The translations under genes were made by a program, and so were the position numbers. Below are positions 57,161 to 64,000 of a stretch of DNA of 64,000 bases, piece after piece. Below the pieces are notes generated by a model. The model was not told the origin of the DNA and did no database searches. It saw nothing but the letters and a program-made list of their open reading frames with translations. Position 1 is the first letter of the stretch. The number at the start of each line of letters is the position of its first letter. The DNA is taken from the NCBI GenBank assembly GCA_947069175.1, contig CAMTDV010000019.1, positions 74,523,358-74,587,357 of the forward strand. Direction: 5' to 3'. The stretch comes from Scalesia atractyloides. Lineage: Eukaryota; Streptophyta; Magnoliopsida; Asterales; Asteraceae.

Positions 57161-59800
57161 AACGTTTAGTACATGCGTAGTAAGACTAAACAATATAAAA
57201 CCGTTTTTTGGGTTTTGATTTATGTTATCATAAACTCTAATTGATATTATTAATATTGTACATTGCAAAACTAAGAAAATGTTTTGAAATGATTTTAAAA
57301 CAAAGTTTTGCATAGTTTTTAGAATTCAAATTGTTTGCTACTCTTGCTAGAAGTAACATTTGTTGAACAAAGTTATAATATCGTGGATATTATTTGGTGG
57401 AAAACAACTTAGTGTTGTTTGGCACATATGATTTAGTTTCCAATGTATTTTATTGTTTTGTGTTCAATATTTTCGGATAACACATGCAATTTTTTACAAA
57501 GAAATAAATCACTAATGTTTGTGACATTATACATTGTCTAAATGAATATGATTTTAAACGGATAGTACATGAAAATATTTGGACATAAACAACTTGAGAG
57601 TTGTTGCATTGACTAAAAGTCAAAGACGAGACATCAAATGTGTAGAGTGAGTAATGAGTGTATTTAGATGAAATACACAAACGAGATTCATGTTGAAGTA
57701 CTTCGTTAGAAGTCTTTGGAAAATTCACAATTGTGAATTCTAACATATCGAAGGAAAAATACTATATGTTATTGTATACTTTGATAAATCTTGCGAGATT
57801 TGTTTCGAGTAATCCATACGTAGATACATCTACCACTTGATTATTGTTAGAACTATATGAAGATTTTATATTCGTTTGGGAGAGCATCCTAAATATACAT
57901 ATCTCCTAATGAATAACAATATATGTGTACAAATCACTTATGGCAAAATCATGAATGTCATGTTGTTGAGTGTCGATCTAGTTGACTATATCTCACACAT
58001 AATAGTAACTGTAGACGAAGAACATTCATCTTGTCGGTGATGAATGTGTTCACCAAGTGACTTGGATTAAGACTTATGTTTAAGTCCTTATGAGTCAATG
58101 GTAAAACATTGGAGATCAAAAGTAAACAAGTTATGTTCCTTAATTGAATGATAAATTTTAGCCATGTGTTATATACAATTATTTGTGAGACTTTCCTAAA
58201 TATTGATGTTTTAAGATTATGAATAAGTCTCATTATTTTGTTTTAACAAGAGATGAATGTTGCAAAGTGATATTATGATATCCTTGGGGCTGAGAAGAAT
58301 CAGAATGATGCATCTTATGTTCACATGCTAAAGTATTGTAGTCTAAAGCATGCTAGACTAGTACTTGGTTAATTATCGGTCTTGACGGAGACTAATTAAC
58401 TCTAAACATTCAAAAGTGTATGAACACAAAAAAAATTTTGTACATACAAAGTTGAGGGAGAATTTTCATTCATTATAAGTAAAAGACATGAAACTTTTGA
58501 AGAGTTTGTTCGAAAAGCTAATGAGGAGAGCTCATTGTCTATGCTCATTGTAAATGTTAAATTAGAATTATTCTAAGTTGGTGACAAACTTATGACAATG
58601 GCATGTGTTGCTTTGGTCAGCTCGGAAGCTTATGTAAGCTAATGCAACATGAGTTGAATTCACTGATACAATGAGGTTGATCTTGTTCAATCATATGTGT
58701 ATAAATGTCGTCATAAGTGAAGTTACGGAAATGTTGATCAAATGGCAAGAAATGTGGGGGATGATCCATTTAGAAACAACCCTATAAGGGTATGTAGAAA
58801 TGGTTTTCATTACCCCATCTGGATGATATCATATAACGCTTAAATGTGGGGATTTCTTGCAATTGTATCATAACGGTTTGGCAATAAAGATTTTGTAATC
58901 AAATCTAACATTATAAACACACGACTAAGTGGAAGAAAAGGTCGTAATGCATAATGGAGATGTGTTTGCCTTAAATGATACGCGTATCTTACAAAGAAAT
59001 ATATTATAACCAGATTCAGATGGCCACTGAGGTTATAATCTTAGAAGTTGACAATAGGCAAATTAACTTACGAGTTAAGAACACATCATGACAACTGATC
59101 TCAAATACGCAAAGTTATTTGTTAATGTTATGGATCCAACAACCTGAGGGTTTATTAGAGATCAAGTTGTGGAATCAGACTAAAGCCCATGAAAAAGGGT
59201 ATGCGAAGGACACCTAACTTAGTTGACTGGAGATCCCAAGATCTAAGTTCAGTAGGACAATTAACTCATATGCCTAAGGGTGGTCACTGTGGGGACATAA
59301 ATGATATGCATAAGCTAGTATATATGGTTATACATACCCCAAAGTATAAAAGGATGTTTAAATACGTCATAGTCTATTCCTATGATATTTAGTGACAAAG
59401 AGTGATGCTAAGCATAATATGTGGTAATGATTCGGATAAATCACGATTACCACAATGCTTTTAATGATATAAGGAGAATCACCTGTGTTAGAGAGAAGTG
59501 GGGTCGCTTCGAATGGAATTGAGGGCACAATTTCTAGAGCTCTCGCAGAACCAGGAAAGTGTTCCACGACCATTATTGGACACGACTATGAGGAGATGAC
59601 CCGGCTAAGGAGAGTCTTGTGTGAAGTGTATTGTCATTTACACAAACGGCAGGCGAGTTCAAAGACATCGAGATCTACTCAGAGCTAGTGGGCTAAGTGC
59701 ATTTCATGAGCGAAGGTTCAAAGGGTAACACCTACCTATCGTATGCAAAACTCAACTGTCGAGGTTCCATTGGAAAATTTATGTGTTTTGAATGATTTCC
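57161..59800. other. Interior of decayed element, no readable gene
   Basis: Long AT-rich stretch. ORFs are under 100 codons and none matched a domain I know. It may contain remnants of gag-pol too diverged to read by eye. Confidence 0.4.
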
Positions 59801-59815
59801 ATTCATGTGGGGGAT

Positions 59816-60024
59816 TGTTGGAAATTTGGTGAATGAATATCTAGTGAATTATAATTTAATGAAATTATAATTACTAATTAAACTTTTCATATGGTGAAAC
59901 TCTTAAGTAGAGTTTTAATGATTATATTTGATGAGTTTTATTAGAGTTTAAGTCTATAATTATTAAGAATCTTAACTCTTCACATGGTGAAACTCTTGAT
60001 GATATTTGATCAGCTTTATTAGAG
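59816..60024 (+). repeat. Right LTR fragment of the decayed element
   Basis: TGTTGGAAATTTGGTGAATG start, polypurine GTGGGGGAT at 59807-59815. Cut at TTAGAG (60024) by the next Helitron-like head. The first 57 bp nearly equal 32171-32226. Confidence 0.7.
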
Positions 60025-61109
60025 TCTATTATCTTATATCTTATATATATAATAAATGAAAATAATATGGGCTGATGTGGCACGTTAGTGGAGCTTCTCA
60101 GTTTCATTTTCCCGCTCGCTCTTAGTTTCGGGTTAAAGTTGTTGACAGTGAAGCCCCGATTAACCCGACCCAACCAAAAAATCTGGATCCATATAAAACC
60201 AGCCTAAAGCTTTGTCAAACCCTAACTTTGCATCTTCTCCTCTACGCTTCTTCATATCGCCTCTCAATCTTCATCTCCTGTGCTACCATCTACATTGACA
60301 AAATGATTTTTGAATCAGGTATACTCTTTTTCTCCTCTATATACCAGTGGTGAAACAATGTGGATTGTTGATTATGCGGTCATTTCCAGTGCTTTCTACA
60401 GGTACCCTATGCATCTCTCTGCATCGCCCTCTAATGTTCGTTACCATTGTTTCTCCAAATTGAGTCACCAAAGTGATTAAGGTAAACATCTTCCCAGTTT
60501 CTTTTTGGTAATTGCGATTGGATTTGGGGATACCGCATAGGTGGCGATAGAAGTGGAATTGGTTGTCGGCGGCGATTTGGTGTCATGTAGGGTTGACAAT
60601 ATTGAATCGTATGCTCAATTTAAGTTTTATTTAGGGTTTCAAGAATGTGTGTTTGATCAATTTCACTCACAATCACATAATTAGTTTGGGTTTTTTTTTT
60701 TTTTTTTTTGTAATATTAGCCCTCCATAATTTCAACTTAGGACAGATATTTTGGTTTGAATTATGTAATTTTGCTGCGAGATTAGTGAAAACAAGGTGTT
60801 TGTGGAAATGTCTTTTAGTTAATACGTATTAACGAGTGTTCTTGAATTGAATCTATATTGAACGACTAATCTTCATAAGAAATTAAGAATTACACTCACT
60901 ACCAAACTGATTATGAGTGGACATTTGCTTGTATCCATTGCTTGTACTGTAATAAAAGGTAGTTATGTAAGATACACTTTTCTCTCATTACATCTAGCTG
61001 GCGTTGCAAGCCGGTGGGGATTTCATGGTTTTTGGTTATTTGATGAACGCCTTTACGTGTGTGCATGTGTATAATAAACATGCTAATATTTGACTGCATG
61101 TAATTCCAG

Positions 61110-61384
61110 GTTTCTGGATATCTCATCAATCCATTTGAAAATGCCCAACAACCATTTATTGCCAGTAAATTTATAAAGCAAATCAATCCAATCATTGTGA
61201 AGGTAGACTTGTGATTTTCAGTTCCTTGATCATTTAGTTTAATTAAAATGCTATTTCATGTGCTTATGTGTAATGTTTTTTTGTTGATATGTTTTGACAG
61301 TTTGAAGATGACGTGTACCTTCCAACATATGAACCACACGGGTCAATTGAAGCTAGCTTGAGTCGGGCCCTTTCCAAAATATAA
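61110..61384 (+). pseudogene. Captured two-exon C-terminus of an unidentified protein
   Basis: Exon 61110-61202 after ATTCCAG encodes VSGYLINPFENAQQPFI and further residues to NPIIVK. A GTAGAC donor follows, and exon 61301-61384 after TTGACAG encodes FEDDVYLPTYEPHGSIEASL and ends with a TAA. The exons join in phase 0, giving 58 codons. The codon use and splice sites look like a genuine gene end, but I could not name the family. Lies downstream of the Helitron-like head. Confidence 0.45.
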
Positions 61385-61445
61385 AGGTTGAGTGTTCATG
61401 TTTTATCCAATCTCATATATTGAGACTTGATATTGTATCAAAATT

Positions 61446-61826
61446 ATGGGTTTGCATCAATCCTATAAACTAGAGCTATGCAAGGAAGACGGGGTCGGGT
61501 TTCTATCGGATGTGACCCGCATTTTTAGAGAGAATGGGGTTTCGATCACAAGGGCGGAGGTGTCCACGAGAGGATTGAAGACAGTTAACACGTTCTACAT
61601 GACGCATTCGTTTGGAGACCAGGTTAGTCCAAACGGGCATAACTTTTGGTCAACTACATCTTCTCAGACTGCGGAGGAAAGCCTCAACACATTTGGATTT
61701 ACAGACACATTCGAATATTTGACAGCAGCAGACATGTTTGGGAAGATCGGAGTTCAATCATATTGTAAGTTACGCTTTTGTCATTCTATCGTATTTTGTT
61801 TCTTTTATTTGTACTTCATTCTATAA
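61446..61826 (+). pseudogene. ACT-domain (ACR-type) gene fragment
   Basis: The frame from 61446 gives MGLHQSYKLELCKEDGVGFL, SDVTRIFRENGVSITRAEVS and TRGLKTVNTFYMT, one ACT repeat as in plant ACR proteins ('L.LEL...DR.GLLSDVTR.FRENGL.V.RAEV.T.G..A.N.FYV'). ACR proteins have about 400-450 residues with four ACT repeats; only one is present. The following part (SSQTAEESLNTFGFTDTFEY) does not fit the family and the frame runs into intron-like sequence at about 61764. Most likely captured by the surrounding Helitron-like element. Confidence 0.65.
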
Positions 61827-62364
61827 AGATTATATGGTTTGACTTTACATAGTCTAATAACGCCACTTGCTGTAAATTTTTTATCTAAAAGGCCTATCAT
61901 CAATAATTTTGTGGACCAGTTAAAGAAGATTGGACACGTAGTGTAAATCTACAGATACAACAAAATTACCATTTATTTCTCTTATTTGAAGAAATATAGT
62001 TATGCAAAAAGGGCAGTGTTATTCAAATCACAGGTTTAATCTTGAAGACAAGTGACCCATAAACTTGACCAACATGATTATTTTTTGGGTGTATGCATGA
62101 TGTGTGGGTGGTAGGCAGTCAATGAACAAGTTAAAACGTGTTTGGTTCAAAAAGTTTTATTTCTAATTATGGGGCCGAAACATGTAAGGTTGTGTTGGGT
62201 AAATTCACATACACATTTTATTTATTCATTTCATCGGTTATAAATGTGTTAACCCTGATTACAAATATTGTATATCAAATATTCATCTATTTTTTTTTAG
62301 TAAATCTACATAGGAGGTTTATTGCATTTGAGTACACATTTTGGATGCCTCGTGACCCGTTTGA

Positions 62365-62539
62365 TTGTAAAAGTCCCGCCTAGGCTCCGAGTACTTCCCG
62401 AGTACTCGCTACAAGGTAGGCTGCCGAGGCCCGTGTACTATTCGCCTAGGCTGATTACTCCCCGAGTAATCTCCGCCTAGGCCGAGTACTTCCCGGGTAC
62501 TCTCAAATCCGACTAGGGAGCGCCTAGCGACTTTTGCAA
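62365..62539. mobile_element. hAT-type MITE with 8 bp target duplication
   Basis: Ends TTGTAAAAGTCCCGCCTAGG and, reversed, TTGCAAAAGTCGCTAGGCG. Duplication CCGTTTGA (62357-62364) and CCATTTGA (62540-62547), 7 of 8 matching. The 175 bp are GC-rich and made of CCTAGGC and CGAGTACT(T/C) repeats in alternation. Confidence 0.7.
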
Positions 62540-63636
62540 CCATTTGACCCATAGTTTCCTTTTCTAGTTACCATTTTAGCTCAACATGTCAGAGATAAAA
62601 CGTTATCTAGGTCGACCCATTTTGTGTGAAAATTTATAATATTTTGGTAATTAATTTTCAGGTGAAGACGGAAGAGTGGAATTCTCATCGCTGCAGTTTC
62701 TTCTCATCTTATACTTTTGACTTTATTGTGTGTTTCCACAACTAAAACACATTTTACTTTTGCTTTGATGTCCACTCACCATTGACATGAAGACACTTCC
62801 AAAATTTGTCAGCTTTGTTTTTAGTCTTTTAATCATCAATCATTTGTTGAAATGTGGAGTTACTGCAAAGTTTACGTGAAGCTGGTTGCTTTGTATGGTC
62901 CTCAAGCTACCTTAATCTTTGAAGTGTGAGTTAGTACAAAGTTTACATGAAGTTGGTTGCTTTGTATGGTCTCAAGCTGTCTCTCTTGAGGCAACATACA
63001 AATGGTTTTTTAATTCCATATTTTAGGGGGTGAATTTGTTGTGATTGATCGTTTCGAACTATGAATTTCGTGGCATATACGAAGTGATATATTTACTTTT
63101 ATCTTCGATGTTTTTTCACTGTTTAGTTTTATCTTTGTATTTGTTGGGTTCTTGGGTTGGTGTCATTCCATATTCCTCATATAATGGATGTTTTTACTAA
63201 CAAATGGCTAGAGGTTTTTATACCAGTGGCTGTGTTCAAATCTGGATTTTAATTAGCAATCTCAAGCCCATATGGGTCCACTTAAATCTTTGTTGTACGC
63301 CAAATTGGACATTCGTTTATATATGAGCTTAATATATTTATTCACTTCTTTGGCTGAATACAAAAAACATCGAACACAATTCGAGTACATTGAGTTATGA
63401 TATCTTCTAAAGTTTGACCCGTTTCATAAGAACTATTTATAGATTTAACTGTCAATATTTTCCGCTAATATATTTATATAGTCAAACAACTACAATTGCA
63501 TCACAGATCATAAACTAATCTCATAACAAAAGCAATAATAATATCATTGAATTTATGTTACTAATTTATATAATGTCTCTTTCTTTGCATTAGTTTTATT
63601 GATACAGTTATGATTAATGTAATTTAAATTTTTTTA
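62540..63636. other. Spacer with a short tandem duplication
   Basis: 62854-62995 holds two diverged copies of GTTTA(C/T)(G/A)TGAAG(C/T)TGGTTGC followed by TTTGTATGGT. An acceptor-like TTTTCAG at 62662 may start another captured exon, too short to name. No intact gene. Confidence 0.4.
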
Positions 63637-64000
63637 TCCGTATGATAACATAGTATATAATAAATAAAGGTTTTTAGGGCTGACGTGCTGAATTCACTTT
63701 TGGCGGGAAAGATGGGCACTGCGTTCATAATGTGAGGCTACTTACACTTTTTTCGAAACGACTATTCGGTTTATAATAATAATAAAAAAAGTTAATAATT
63801 GCTTTCTTGAATTGAAACCAGTTTCATATCTGACACCTTTTTTCTCTCGAGACTCTCAATCCCATCTATATTAGCCACCATATCTCTAAAGTAAATCAAT
63901 ACAGTCATCATCTCCGATTGAACATCTTCATCAATCTGAGTCGCGGCGATTGAAGACGGAGGTGCGTGACGGGCGCCGGTGGTTGTGGGTAGATAGATGA
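63637..64000 (+). other. Third Helitron-like 5' head with 5'-UTR-like sequence
   Basis: TCCGTATGATAACATAG, then TATATAATAAATAAAGG, GGGCTGACGTGCTGAATTC, GGCGGGAAAGATGGG and a pyrimidine-rich leader (63830-63950), arranged as at 986 and 60025. The window ends before any coding start can be judged. Confidence 0.4.

Larger units (their letters stand above)
55004..60024 (+). mobile_element. Decayed Copia-like element between Helitron pieces
   Basis: The start (55004-about 55160) and the end (59871-60020) share sequence such as TTACTAATTAAACTTTTCAT and ATGGTGAAACTCTTGATGA, so they are parts of two LTRs. The right LTR begins at 59816 (TGTTGGAAATTTGG) after a GTGGGGGAT polypurine tract. The left LTR lacks its first 55 bp because of the Helitron. 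The 4.6 kb interior has no usable protein but is open to many short palindromes. No clear gag or pol motif could be read, so the Copia label rests on LTR and polypurine style. Confidence 0.6.
60025..62364 (+). mobile_element. Helitron-like 5' head with captured gene fragments
   Basis: Begins TCTATTATCTTATATC and runs through TATATATAATAAATGAAAAT to GGGCTGATGTGGCACG, CTTCTCAGTTTCATTTTCCCG and a pyrimidine-rich 5'-UTR-like leader (60230-60290). This is the same order of blocks as 986 and 63637. Exon-like pieces of at least two genes follow (61110-61384 and 61446-61764). No RepHel protein is present. The 3' end was not located, so the given end is only where a MITE intervenes. Confidence 0.5.

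Overview
This window is nuclear DNA from a flowering plant, not a microbe. It has spliced genes with GT/AG introns, AT-rich spacers and layers of nested plant transposable elements. The long-LTR Gypsy chromovirus elements, the Copia families and the frequent CGGTTTTTTCGGTT-type repeats suggest an asterid eudicot, plausibly Asteraceae, but nothing here fixes the species.

Layout. 1-5055: a Mutator-like element (793-5046) with about 167 bp inverted ends and a perfect 9 bp target duplication, carrying fragments of host genes (HOP/STI1-like, perhaps RGLG-like). 5060-8066: remains of a non-LTR retroposon, a hAT-like repeat element and a Tourist-type MITE. 8731-9249: an intact PADRE-domain gene. 9530-18463: AT-rich spacer and long-LTR Gypsy remnants, with a 5'-truncated non-LTR insertion bounded by a 10 bp duplication. 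18464-25171: a broken minus-strand Copia element (target duplication ATACT). 25578-27293: a hAT-like element and a Tourist MITE next to a promoter. 27497-30315: an intact four-exon methyltransferase gene of the nicotinate N-methyltransferase (At3g53140) type. 30557-34527: LINE, Copia-LTR and gene-fragment debris, including a truncated HAD acid-phosphatase-like gene.

35284-54420 is a minus-strand Tekay-like Gypsy chromovirus with frameshifts. Its gag is split at a poly-Asn tract by a second, plus-strand, non-autonomous element (41390-50765, target duplication GTTGT). That inner element has two nearly identical 2.64 kb LTRs, an intact gag, no pol, tRNA-like modules inside each LTR, and two families of hairpin repeats after gag whose copies keep base pairing through paired changes. 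This is the most unusual object in the window. 54421-55003 holds a Helitron 3' end inserted at an A/T site in the LTR of a decayed Copia-like element (55004-60024). From 60025 a Helitron-like 5' end leads into captured gene fragments (an ACT-domain piece and an unidentified C-terminus) and a hAT-type MITE. Another similar 5' end begins at 63637.

Only two genes look intact and host-like: the PADRE gene and the methyltransferase. Both outer retroelements (18464 and 35284) are frameshifted. The inner gag-only element looks young and would need pol proteins supplied from elsewhere.
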